Origin: an uncultured Pantoea sp.
GTDB lineage: Bacteria; Pseudomonadota; Gammaproteobacteria; Enterobacterales; Enterobacteriaceae
Reading direction: 5' to 3'
DNA length: 64,000 bases
NCBI GenBank assembly: GCA_913778495.1
Contig: CAJYVD010000031.1
Coordinates: 1 to 64,000 of the forward strand
Shown here: positions 56,509 through 64,000 of the stretch, in pieces
Position numbering within the stretch: position 1 is the stretch's first letter
How the letters are laid out: the number at the start of each line of letters is the position of its first letter
The notes under the pieces: generated by a model
The model's database searches: none
Told to the model about the DNA's origin: nothing
The model's input: the letters and a program-made list of their open reading frames with translations, nothing else
Translations under genes and position numbers: made by a program

Positions 56509-57835
56509 CTACTGGACCACCTTAGGTGGCGCAGGCGTGCTACTTTTTGCTGCGGTGCAAGCACATGCGGTTGACCAAAGTGAACAGATTAAACGCGGCG
56601 AGTACTTAGCGATCGCCGGAGATTGTGGTGCCTGCCATACGGACGAACATCGCGCCCCGTTCAGCGGCGGGCATGCGATCGCCAGTCCGCTCGGCACGAT
56701 CTTTAGCACCAATATTACGCCCTCAAAAACGGCGGGCATTGGCAACTACAGCGAAGCACAATTTGCCGCTGCATTACGTAAAGGGGTCCGCGCCGATGGT
56801 AGCCAACTGTATCCCGCGATGCCTTACACTGCTTACGCCCGGCTAACCGATGACGATGTTTCCGCGCTTTATGCCTATTTTATGCATGGCGTGCAGCCGG
56901 TGGACACGCCAGCAGAAAAGACCGCACTGCCTTTCCCCTTTAATTTGCGTTTTAGTATGGCGGCATGGAATTTGCTGTTTGCGGATAACCGAGTCTTCCA
57001 GCCTGATGCGTCACAGTCGGCGATGTGGAATCGCGGCGCCTACCTGGTGCAGGGATTAACGCACTGCAGCACCTGCCACACGCCGCGCAATGTGCTGATG
57101 GCAGAGCAACCATCGAAAAATCTGCAAGGTGCTTCACTGGGCACGTGGTATGCACCGGATATCACGGCTACCACGCTTCAGGGAAAATCGCAGTGGACCC
57201 GAGAGATGCTTGCAGAGTACCTCGCAACCGGCCATGCGGCTAACGGTGCAACGGCAGGTGGGCCGATGCGTGAAGCCATTGATAAGAGCTTCTCGCGTAT
57301 GACACCGCAGGATCGCGAGGCAATTGCAACCTATCTGCTGCCTGTCGCCACCGATATCCCCGCATCGTCAAAATCTACGGGGCTTACGCCCGTTCAGGGT
57401 GATGATTTTCCTGACACCCTGGCAAAAATGAGCGAAGGTGAGCAGGTTTACCGTAACAACTGCGCATCTTGTCACAATCTTTCCGGACAGGGGCTTAATG
57501 GACTGCCAGCCTTGCAGGATCACCCCATACTCAATAAACCTAATGCGGATAATGTGGCGATGGCCATTCTGCAGGGTGTTTGGCCTGAGCATGGACAAGG
57601 GATGATCGGCTTCGCTGATTCGCTAAACGATGTGCAAGTTGCGGCCGTCACCAATTATGTGATGCACGATATAGGCCACAGTTCAGTGCAGATCAGTCCC
57701 GACCGAGTTAGCGTGCTTCGTGCTGGCGGGGAGACGTCACCGCTATTGATGCTGTCGCGGATAGGGATGGGATTGGCAGTCGCTGCAGTAATTCTCACAC
57801 TGTTTTGTTGGCGAAAAAGGCGGGCTTCACGCTAA
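56501..57835 (+). CDS. Three-heme cytochrome c subunit, complex 2
   Basis: 444 residues: signal peptide (LGGAGVLLFAAVQAHA), heme sites CGACH, CSTCH and CASCH, and C-terminal anchor (MGLAVAAVILTLFCWRKRRA). It overlaps the flavoprotein gene by eight bases, so translation is coupled. Paralogue of the cytochrome at 52956. A terminator follows. Confidence 0.93.
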   Translation: MANYWTTLGGAGVLLFAAVQAHAVDQSEQIKRGEYLAIAGDCGACHTDEHRAPFSGGHAIASPLGTIFSTNITPSKTAGIGNYSEAQFAAALRKGVRADGSQLYPAMPYTAYARLTDDDVSALYAYFMHGVQPVDTPAEKTALPFPFNLRFSMAAWNLLFADNRVFQPDASQSAMWNRGAYLVQGLTHCSTCHTPRNVLMAEQPSKNLQGASLGTWYAPDITATTLQGKSQWTREMLAEYLATGHAANGATAGGPMREAIDKSFSRMTPQDREAIATYLLPVATDIPASSKSTGLTPVQGDDFPDTLAKMSEGEQVYRNNCASCHNLSGQGLNGLPALQDHPILNKPNADNVAMAILQGVWPEHGQGMIGFADSLNDVQVAAVTNYVMHDIGHSSVQISPDRVSVLRAGGETSPLLMLSRIGMGLAVAAVILTLFCWRKRRASR

Positions 57836-57843
57836 TGTCAGGG

Positions 57844-57878
57844 ATCCCGCTTGGTCAAAAAAAGCGGGATTTTTTTTA
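57844..57878 (+). terminator. Terminator of the second dehydrogenase operon
   Basis: ATCCCGCTT, nine-base loop, AAGCGGGAT, then eight T. Starts 8 bp past the stop codon. Confidence 0.9.
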
Positions 57879-57962
57879 CTCGTCATTTGCGTTTGATATT
57901 CACTACCCAGCAGATGCGTCGCACACGTTGACGCAAAGTAAAGCCGCGAAGGAAGCGTTACG

Positions 57963-58697
57963 ATGAAAGAGTTTGAACAATCGCAGTTTGAGGTACGCCT
58001 GGAGTGGGGAGCGGCGGCCATCAACGCAATGGCAGGCAGCGTAGACTGCGTAATCATCATTGACGTGATGTCATTTTCCACCTGCGTCAGCTTAGCGGTA
58101 GAAAAGGGCGCGCGTATCTATCCTTATCCCTGGAAAACGGCGTCTGCAGACGCATATGCTCAGCGACGCGGGGCGCAGGTTGCCAGCTCGCGCAGTCGAT
58201 TCACGGGAGAAGGTTATAGTCTTTCCCCTACCTCCATTCAACACATCCAAGAGGGAGAAGATCTGGTTCTTCCTTCCCCGAATGGTTCATCGCTCTCGTT
58301 TCAGGCTCGCAATACCAACGCGACGGTTTTCAGCGGGTGCTTTAGAAACCTTTCGGCCACCGCGGCGCTAACCGGTAGCTTCAACCGCATTTTATTCGTA
58401 CCGTGTGGCGAACGGTGGCCTGATGGTAGCCTGCGTCCCTGCCTTGAAGATTATATTGCCGCGGGCGGTATTATCGCGGCCACCGGGCGCGACGCTTGCT
58501 CACCCGAAGCAGAGGCTGCGGTAGCGGCATGGCGTGCTTGTCAACTGCGCAAGCTGGAGCCGCTGTATCACTGCTCGTCTGCTGTTGAACTTCAACAACG
58601 CGGTTTTAGTCAGGATGTGGCGTTATGTTTAGCTACGGATGCCGCTTCACTGGGCTGTCAGTTATATAACGAGTTCTATGCCTCCGCCCAAGCGTAA
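57963..58697 (+). CDS. comB: 2-phosphosulfolactate phosphatase family protein (ComB-like)
   Basis: 244 residues of the ComB fold: CVIIIDVMSFSTCVSLAVEK near the N-terminus, DLVLPSPNGSSLSF and GCFRNLSATAAL. ComB removes phosphate from 2-phosphosulfolactate in coenzyme M synthesis of methanogens and in sulfolactate formation of some bacteria. The usual partner genes for sulfopyruvate are not here, so the substrate may differ. RBS AAGGAAG before ATG 57963. Confidence 0.8.
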   Translation: MKEFEQSQFEVRLEWGAAAINAMAGSVDCVIIIDVMSFSTCVSLAVEKGARIYPYPWKTASADAYAQRRGAQVASSRSRFTGEGYSLSPTSIQHIQEGEDLVLPSPNGSSLSFQARNTNATVFSGCFRNLSATAALTGSFNRILFVPCGERWPDGSLRPCLEDYIAAGGIIAATGRDACSPEAEAAVAAWRACQLRKLEPLYHCSSAVELQQRGFSQDVALCLATDAASLGCQLYNEFYASAQA

Positions 58698-58782
58698 AGT
58701 CCTCTCTTGGATCATCGTCTCCTAGCGTGGATTGTCTGGCAGATATCTATACCCCTAAGCCTCCCTTTTCAGCGGTCAACTG

Positions 58783-59523
58783 TTAGTTAATTGCAACATG
58801 ATGGCTGCTCAGACAGCCATCGACATAGCGATGAATCATCATCATAGATGGCTCAATCGCAGAAGGTACAATGGGCGTTCCAAACCACAATGGATTCGCC
58901 GGACAGATGGCTCCGCACAGGCTGGTTGGGATCCCTGCAAACGTGCCAGCAGCCGGCCGATGAACATGGCCTGTCGCAATCGCCAAAATTCGGCCGGGAT
59001 GTTTACTCAATAAATTTGCCAGGTCATCACTGTCCTGACACATAGCGGCATCTAAGGCAGGAATACCCGACGGAAAAAGGTGATGATGAACAAACAGCAT
59101 GATGTGCTTGGGCGCAGATTGCAGCAGATGTTCATCAAGCCAGGATAACCTATCGCGCAAGCTGCCATGCGCATAACCGCTTACTGTCGAGTCAAGACCG
59201 CACAAATCAAGGTTTTGCGTGCTATAGCAAAAATGCAGCAACGAGGAAGAACTGTCGCGCCTCCAGAATGCATTACTCCACGTCTGACGCATCAACGCCG
59301 AATCATCTGAATTACCCGGTATCAGCAGCGTAGGGTAGGGTTGATGAGCCAGCAGAGCAGCAATTTTTCGATATCCTTCGTCCCAACCGCCATCCGTCAA
59401 GTCCCCCGTTAGCACTAACACATCCGGTGACCATTGGCTAAGCCGCAGTAACGCCCGCTCGAAGCAATCTAAAAATTGATTGTCGGCTGCAGCGTGAATA
59501 TCACTCATCTGCGCAATTAGCAT
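58783..59523 (-). CDS. Metallophosphoesterase (CpdA-like)
   Basis: 246 residues of the calcineurin-like fold: IAQMSDIHAA (first metal Asp and His), DVLVLTGDLTDGGWDEGYRK (second metal Asp), IPGNSDD (GN-D), MLFVHHHLFPSG and TGHVHRPAAG for the remaining His. Order and spacing fit CpdA-type cyclic nucleotide phosphodiesterases, though cAMP as substrate is unproven. ATG 59523 is chosen because AAGGAAAA precedes it; a longer frame starts at 59577. Confidence 0.88.
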   Translation of the reverse strand: MLIAQMSDIHAAADNQFLDCFERALLRLSQWSPDVLVLTGDLTDGGWDEGYRKIAALLAHQPYPTLLIPGNSDDSALMRQTWSNAFWRRDSSSSLLHFCYSTQNLDLCGLDSTVSGYAHGSLRDRLSWLDEHLLQSAPKHIMLFVHHHLFPSGIPALDAAMCQDSDDLANLLSKHPGRILAIATGHVHRPAAGTFAGIPTSLCGAICPANPLWFGTPIVPSAIEPSMMMIHRYVDGCLSSHHVAIN

Positions 59524-60066
59524 ATTTTTCCTTATGTCTGTCTGGATCACGTTAAGCCTGTCCGCGCTAGTGACCATACCGTGTTTATCAGCTTAGTGTA
59601 GTTTCGTTGCCGGGCTGATTAAGATGATGTATCGATAGAATGAAACGTAGAGTGAGATAAGCGATATTCACTGCGTGAATGATGGTGTTAAGCACCTAAG
59701 CATTAACGCCGTTCAGCTAAAGGAGGGGAGGGGAGGCGCTGATTCAGCATAAAGGCATATAAGATTAATGAAGTACAAAGCGTTGGGATTGAAGGTACAA
59801 ATCTCACATTCTTTGCGTGAAACGCCGGGAATTTCAATCTGAAATATTTCAACTTTTTTTATAAAAAACAATTAATTATACATTAAAACCACTTGGGTAT
59901 TTTTGCGAATTTGACGCCACGCTCAATGGCAGATGGCAGTCGGACTTTGCTCCCAGCCACGCGATCAAAAGATAATTGCACGTCAAAGATTTTATGATTT
60001 TTCATTAAATGTTGCACAACACATCCATCTCTGTACACTAACAAAAAAATGCCAACGGAGCGAAAA
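59524..60066. other. Upstream region of parAB with candidate partition or operator sites
   Basis: 543 bp without a gene. AT-rich from 59830 to 60040. Contains ATTTCAA, TGAAAT and ATTTCAA clustered at 59831-59851, and an inverted repeat TGTTG-2-CAACA at 60010-60021, 46 bp before parA. The latter could be the ParA autorepression operator. Confidence 0.45.
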
Positions 60067-61275
60067 ATGAAAAGTCATTACGGCGGGGTGGATGAAACAG
60101 CGCGCAGGGCCAACGCGATGCTTCGTAGTATGAGTGATGATATCAGCGACAGACGCAGCGAGTTTGGTTTGAATCAGTACTACCAGACCTTTACCCGTAA
60201 TTCGGTCGCCAATTTACCCAAACTGAGCCGCCGGGCCGTTGAACAAGCCATTGAAGAGATGGAACAGCAAGGGCACGTTTTCGGCAAGAAGGACGCAGGT
60301 AATGCCCGGCATTACGCCCTGACTATTCAAGATGTTGTCGACATTTACGCGCACCGCAAGGTTCCTAAATACCGCGACCTGCACGCTGGCGAAGGTCCGT
60401 TTGTGATGTTCGTCGTCAACCTTAAAGGTGGCGTTTCGAAAACGGTCAGCACGGTTACGCTGGCGCACGGACTGCGCGTCCATCAGGATTTACTACAGCA
60501 TGACCTGCGTATTTTGGTCATTGACCTCGATCCCCAGGCCTCCAGCACCATGTTCCTTAATCATGCCAATAGCATCGGTTCTATTATGGAAACCGCCGCA
60601 CAGGCCATGCTCAACGATCTGGATGCCGACCAGATAAAAGAGGACATTATCAAGCCGACGATTATTCCCGGCGTTGATGTGATCCCGGCTTCAATAGACG
60701 ATGGGTTTATCGCCAGTCAGTGGAACGATCTGGTGCAAGAGCATCTGCCCAATATGCTCCCTTCAGAAGTGCTGCGTCGCACGCTGATTGATCGGGTCGC
60801 AGATGATTATGACTTTATCTTTATCGACACGGGACCACACTTGGATGCGTTTATGCTCAATGCGTTAGCCGCCAGTGATTTGTTGCTGACACCTACGCCT
60901 CCCGCGCAGGTCGATTTTCACTCCACATTGAAATATTTAACGCGCCTGCCTGAAATGATTGAGCAACTCGAGGAAGAGGGGATCACACCGCGCATAAAGG
61001 GCAACATCGGTTTTATGTCCAAAATGACGGCTAAGCGCGATCATGAAATGACCCACGGCTTGGCTCGCGATGTTTTCACCTCGCACATCCTCGACGCCAC
61101 ATTGCCTCGTCTGGATGGCTTCGAACGTTGCGGTGAGAGTTTTGATACCATCATCAGCGCCGATCCCAGCTCCTATCCCGGCAGCGCCGAGGCACTGAAA
61201 AATGCTAAACGCGAGGCAGAACGCTTCACCCAAGCGGTGTTTAAACGGATTGAATTTGTAAGGGGTATGAAATGA
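60067..61275 (+). CDS. parA: Plasmid partition ATPase ParA (P1/SopA type)
   Basis: 402 residues: an N-terminal helix-turn-helix region (LPKLSRRAVEQAIEEMEQQG) and a deviant Walker ATPase core, VNLKGGVSKTVSTVTLAHGL (Lys120 region), VIDLDPQASSTMF and FIDTGPHLDAFM. Type Ia ParA, which both moves plasmids and represses its own operon. I chose ATG 60067 with CGGAG upstream rather than ATG 60049. Overlaps parB by four bases (ATGA). Confidence 0.95.
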   Translation: MKSHYGGVDETARRANAMLRSMSDDISDRRSEFGLNQYYQTFTRNSVANLPKLSRRAVEQAIEEMEQQGHVFGKKDAGNARHYALTIQDVVDIYAHRKVPKYRDLHAGEGPFVMFVVNLKGGVSKTVSTVTLAHGLRVHQDLLQHDLRILVIDLDPQASSTMFLNHANSIGSIMETAAQAMLNDLDADQIKEDIIKPTIIPGVDVIPASIDDGFIASQWNDLVQEHLPNMLPSEVLRRTLIDRVADDYDFIFIDTGPHLDAFMLNALAASDLLLTPTPPAQVDFHSTLKYLTRLPEMIEQLEEEGITPRIKGNIGFMSKMTAKRDHEMTHGLARDVFTSHILDATLPRLDGFERCGESFDTIISADPSSYPGSAEALKNAKREAERFTQAVFKRIEFVRGMK

Positions 61276-62252
61276 AAAAGGGCATGGTCAAGCTGGGCCG
61301 TCAGTTAGGAAATTCCAGCTTTTCTAAAATGATGAATGAGTCTGACAGTGAACGTATTTTTACGCTCAAATCAGGTGCAGAAGCGCGCTTCACGCTGACA
61401 AAAATTCTGCATGACGACATTGAATCGCAGACTTTTATTGATGCCGCGGTAAATGGCCGCGACCAGGCATTTCTGACGCCTGAATCAGTCAGTGATATCG
61501 CCCGTACCATCAAGTTGCAGCAATTCTTCCCTGCTATCGGCCGAGAGGTAAACGGCCGCATTGAGATTCTTGATGGTTCGCGTCGTCGCGCAGCCTGTAT
61601 TTATCAGGGCACACCTTTTGAAGTGCTGGTAACGCGCGACGCGCTGTCTCTGGCTGATGCCAGACAGTTGGCCGTAGATATTCAGACTGCTCGCGAGCAC
61701 ACGCTCCGTGAATTAGGTAAACGGCTTCGCCTGATGTATCCGGAAGGGACCAGCCAGTCTGATATTGCCGCTGCAGAAGGCCTTTCGCCAGCGAAGGTGA
61801 CTCGGGCTTTTCAGGCAGCCTCCGTCCCGGACGACGTGATAGGCATTTTTCCGGCCGTAAGCGAACTTTCAATTAACGACTACCAAACGCTACTGGATGT
61901 GGTTGAGAAAGCCAGCCTTAAAAATATCGATGCCGCTGACCTTGCCGCTGCCGTCCGTGCTCGGTTGGGCGATGAAGCCGGAGCTGTCACTGACGATCCA
62001 GCAGTTAAAGCGCGCATTCTTCAGCATTTTCGCGCAGCGATAGCTGATGCCAAAACCGCCCCCGCACGCAAAAAGATTGTGACGGAAAAACTGGCTGACT
62101 TTACCGATAAAAAGCAATTTGCCCGTAAGAAAACGGATACGGAAAAGCGTCTTGTCACTTATGAGTTTTCGCGTGTTCCTGCTGAATATCAGGCGGAGCT
62201 CGATGCAGCGGTGCGCGCGGTTATCACGCGTATGCTGGCGGAAACACGTTAA
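61272..62252 (+). CDS. parB: Partition protein ParB
   Basis: 326 residues with the ParB/Spo0J N-terminal box (NGRIEILDGSRRRAACIYQG), a central helix-turn-helix (GTSQSDIAAAEGLSPAKVTR) and a basic C-terminal dimerisation part. It binds parS and activates ParA. Size and gene order resemble P1 ParB (with parS downstream). Terminator 14 bp after the stop. Confidence 0.95.
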   Translation: MKKGMVKLGRQLGNSSFSKMMNESDSERIFTLKSGAEARFTLTKILHDDIESQTFIDAAVNGRDQAFLTPESVSDIARTIKLQQFFPAIGREVNGRIEILDGSRRRAACIYQGTPFEVLVTRDALSLADARQLAVDIQTAREHTLRELGKRLRLMYPEGTSQSDIAAAEGLSPAKVTRAFQAASVPDDVIGIFPAVSELSINDYQTLLDVVEKASLKNIDAADLAAAVRARLGDEAGAVTDDPAVKARILQHFRAAIADAKTAPARKKIVTEKLADFTDKKQFARKKTDTEKRLVTYEFSRVPAEYQAELDAAVRAVITRMLAETR

Positions 62253-62265
62253 ACGTCATTCAAGC

Positions 62266-62288
62266 AAGAAGGGGGTGGCCCCCTTCTT
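62266..62288 (+). terminator. Terminator of parAB
   Basis: AAGAAGGGG, short loop, CCCCTTCTT, followed by AT. Stable stem without a long T run. Confidence 0.7.
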
Positions 62289-62369
62289 ATCGGCTCATCT
62301 TCCCCCGTTAGTAATCCGAAGATTACCCAAACGAATCTTTATCTAACCTTCTGTGTCATAAGATAAAAA

Positions 62370-62555
62370 CGCAACATTTCACATTGAAATTCCCATCGAA
62401 GGCCTGCTCGTTGACTCCCCCTAAAGCTAAGTTGCCCTCAGGATCAGGTGCGCAAAAAAATATTATCTGCACGGGCGCTTTCCCATACGATAAAGAATCA
62501 CGCTCTTACTCCATTCCCGTCTTGAGAAAATGACAAGTCGTAGCGTGAAATGGGC
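62370..62555. other. Possible parS centromere
   Basis: ATTTCAC-A-TTGAAAT at 62376-62390 and GTGAAAT at 62545-62551 match the heptamer A-boxes (ATTTCAC/ATTTCAA) of P1-type parS, located right after parB as in P1. No TCGCCA B-box was found. Position and heptamers are seen; function is inferred. Confidence 0.35.
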
Positions 62556-63094
62556 AAGGTATTTACTTTCATGCAGCACTTACTTAAGACGAGCATGTAA
62601 ATGCCTTCATAGCCCGTTTCAGATCTGAAAGAGGGCGGTGGTCCCTTCTTTTGGACGCAAGTCTTGCTCGATAAATATCGCACCTGCTAGACAAAGCGAA
62701 CCCTGAGACAGGTGCAACATAGGTTTGCAAGTGCTCACATTCTTTCAAAGAGGAGAAGTATCCAGTCACATGTACCTCCCTCAATGCGCTCTCCAAAGGT
62801 ATTCACTTTCATGCATTGGTCGGTAGAGGGGATGGAGAATCGCGAGAAGTATTCACTTTCATGCGACATCAAGGGTGACAAGGTCACAAAGGTATTCACT
62901 TTCATGAAAACGTGGGGGGCAGTGCATGAAAGTAAATACTTTAGCGGCTGCGCGCGTCATGAAACCTGAATACAGGCGCCCCTGCAACATGCAAGCACAT
63001 ACCTTACGACGCATACCTCATGAAAGTAGATACTTTTTGCGGGGGTTACATGCAAGCAGAGACCTTTCTCCACAAGCATGAAAGTAGATACTTT
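62556..63094. repeat. Iteron array of the replication origin
   Basis: About nine copies of an 18-bp iteron, CATGAAAGTAGATACTTT or its complement. Four read one way (near 62556, 62796, 62845, 62889: AGGTATTCACTTTCATG) and five the other (62924, 62988, 63019, 63049, 63077). The copies at 62988 and 63049 are diverged (CATGCAAGCACATACCTT). The array lies directly beyond the 3' end of rep and is the expected binding site of the initiator. Confidence 0.9.
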
Positions 63095-63098
63095 TTAC

Positions 63099-63983
63099 TT
63101 AGTTACCTTGTAACGCCTGCAATTTAGGGGAACGACTGCTTATAACGAACTGAATTTCTCGGCCTTTCTTCAGTTCAGCGAAATCGATATAGCCAATTTT
63201 CTGTAAGTCTGCCATGGCACGACGGATAATGGCATTTTGCAATTTTACTGGCGAACCCATTGCCAATCGCTCCCGCAGGCGCTTCATAGAAACAAACAGG
63301 GTACCCGCTGGCATGCTTTCGAAATAGATGTAGAGCGACTGGGCAGCTTCTTTGCGCGACAGTTCCGACAGCGCCTTCAACCCCAGTAAAACCTTGTGGT
63401 CGTAGCGATAGAGCTCCCAGAGATTGCTGTCAGCCGTGATCTCTACGGTGTCGGTATTCATATTGAGCACAGCGCGCTGTACAAGATGGGAAAACATCGA
63501 CTTTTTGCCGTCTTTGCTGCTAAAACCCAGCGTTACGCTGGAGATATTGAACAGCGAATCATGCAGGCGTTTGCGCGAGCGCGCGTTCAGATCGGAGGAT
63601 TTAATGCCACACATCTTAGCAAATTCGGTAAAAGGCAATTTAATGGTCTCTGCGCTGTAACCATAGGTGGAGAAAGCCATAATGATCCCTATCCACGTTT
63701 TGAAATCAGTAGACATACTGAGCTTGGCGCCCTGGATCTTTATGTCGGTATAGCCCTCGCGCTTCGCCACTTCAAGACTTGAAAGCTCCTCAGATGCATC
63801 GATCATGAAGTCGCGTTTGCCCTTTTCTTTAGGCGCAACCGGCGTAAAGACGCTCAGCCTGAGCAACGCAACGGGTTGAACGGTCTTGTTGCTGTTAGGC
63901 TCCAGTAGATAAACGGTGTCCGAATCTTTCTTCACAATGGAAAAAGGGTTGTTCATGTCTATGAAATTGTTATCATTTTCCAC
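63099..63983 (-). CDS. repA: Iteron-binding replication initiator (RepFIB-like RepA)
   Basis: 294 residues of the Rep_3/RepFIB-like winged-helix initiator group. It starts MENDNNFIDMNNPFSIVKKD and contains LSMSTDFKTWIGIIMAFSTY and LPFTEFAKMCGIKSSDLNAR (first winged helix), then LSRKEAAQSLYIYFESMPAG and the second winged helix (LRERLAMGSPVKLQNAIIRR). It binds the iterons and opens the origin. Its stop is 5 bp from the last iteron. Start ATG 63983 follows a purine-rich GGATAAGTGGAAA. A DnaA box abuts the start. Confidence 0.9.
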   Translation of the reverse strand: MENDNNFIDMNNPFSIVKKDSDTVYLLEPNSNKTVQPVALLRLSVFTPVAPKEKGKRDFMIDASEELSSLEVAKREGYTDIKIQGAKLSMSTDFKTWIGIIMAFSTYGYSAETIKLPFTEFAKMCGIKSSDLNARSRKRLHDSLFNISSVTLGFSSKDGKKSMFSHLVQRAVLNMNTDTVEITADSNLWELYRYDHKVLLGLKALSELSRKEAAQSLYIYFESMPAGTLFVSMKRLRERLAMGSPVKLQNAIIRRAMADLQKIGYIDFAELKKGREIQFVISSRSPKLQALQGN

Positions 63984-63992
63984 TTATCCACA
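63984..63992 (+). promoter_or_regulatory. Perfect DnaA box upstream of rep
   Basis: TTATCCACA, identical to the E. coli DnaA box consensus, immediately 5' of the rep start codon and near the window's right edge. Origins of RepFIB-type plasmids use DnaA with Rep. Further iterons may lie beyond the window. Confidence 0.75.
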
Positions 63993-64000
63993 TCCTTACC

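Noticed and set aside
62556-63094. Iteron array as a CRISPR array
   Set aside because: Repeats are 18 bp, occur in both orientations with irregular spacing and sit next to a Rep gene; they are iterons.

Overview
The window looks like part of a large plasmid of an Erwiniaceae bacterium, most likely Pantoea or a close relative. The evidence is a ParA/ParB partition operon, a RepFIB-like initiator with iterons and a DnaA box at the right end, Enterobacterales-type ribosome binding sites, and a cargo of sugar oxidation, butanediol, stress and signalling genes like that of the large pigment-associated Pantoea plasmids. Genus and plasmid family are inferred from gene content; no database search was possible.

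Layout. 1-3697: the end of an IS26 copy has cut the resolvase of a Tn3-family transposon, whose transposase and 38-bp right terminal repeat are intact. 4003-6086: an oxygen-dependent, folate-independent methionine synthase pair (mesD-mesX). 6262-10558: a LysR regulator divergent from budABC (2,3-butanediol/acetoin). 10634-13103: a periplasmic PQQ dehydrogenase with a small four-helix membrane protein. 13398-18938: a diguanylate cyclase, an orphan siderophore-type binding protein behind a Fur-box-like site, an H-NS-family protein, a (CTTCT)n tract, a ClC chloride/proton exchanger and a KGG stress protein. 19322-24840: phenolic acid decarboxylase, small secreted or unknown proteins and a degenerate GAF-GGDEF-EAL protein. 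25091-37139: formaldehyde dehydrogenase, small enzymes, MipA/OmpV, an RND efflux pair, a LysE exporter, a DUF4142 protein and two YmgB/AriR-like proteins. 37465-42809: chemoreceptor, glutathione peroxidase, acetyltransferases, and LysR plus a DMT exporter. 43352-46873: a microbial rhodopsin and the carotene-cleaving enzyme that would make its retinal, convergent with a soluble FIST-domain chemoreceptor. 47189-50456: GST, MarR remnant, EexN-like lipoprotein, diguanylate cyclase. 50766-57835: two tandem three-subunit flavoprotein/cytochrome c dehydrogenases. 57963-59523: ComB-like phosphatase and a metallophosphoesterase. 60067-63992: parAB, a possible parS, the iteron array and rep.

How the genes work together. 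The PQQ enzyme and the two flavocytochrome complexes fit a periplasmic direct-oxidation chain (for example glucose to gluconate to ketogluconates) that feeds electrons to the respiratory chain. budABC would drain pyruvate into neutral products. Several genes deal with oxidative, electrophile or phenolic stress (padC, fdhA, glutathione peroxidase, GST, RND pump), as expected on plant surfaces. The rhodopsin/Blh pair would add light-driven proton pumping if the host makes beta-carotene, whose genes are not in this window. Three c-di-GMP-type proteins, two chemoreceptors and two AriR-like proteins make this segment rich in lifestyle signalling.

The most notable items are the DTG-type rhodopsin operon facing a FIST chemoreceptor, the possibly split PQQ dehydrogenase, the MesD/MesX pair, and the IS26/Tn3 junction that marks recent remodelling of the plasmid.
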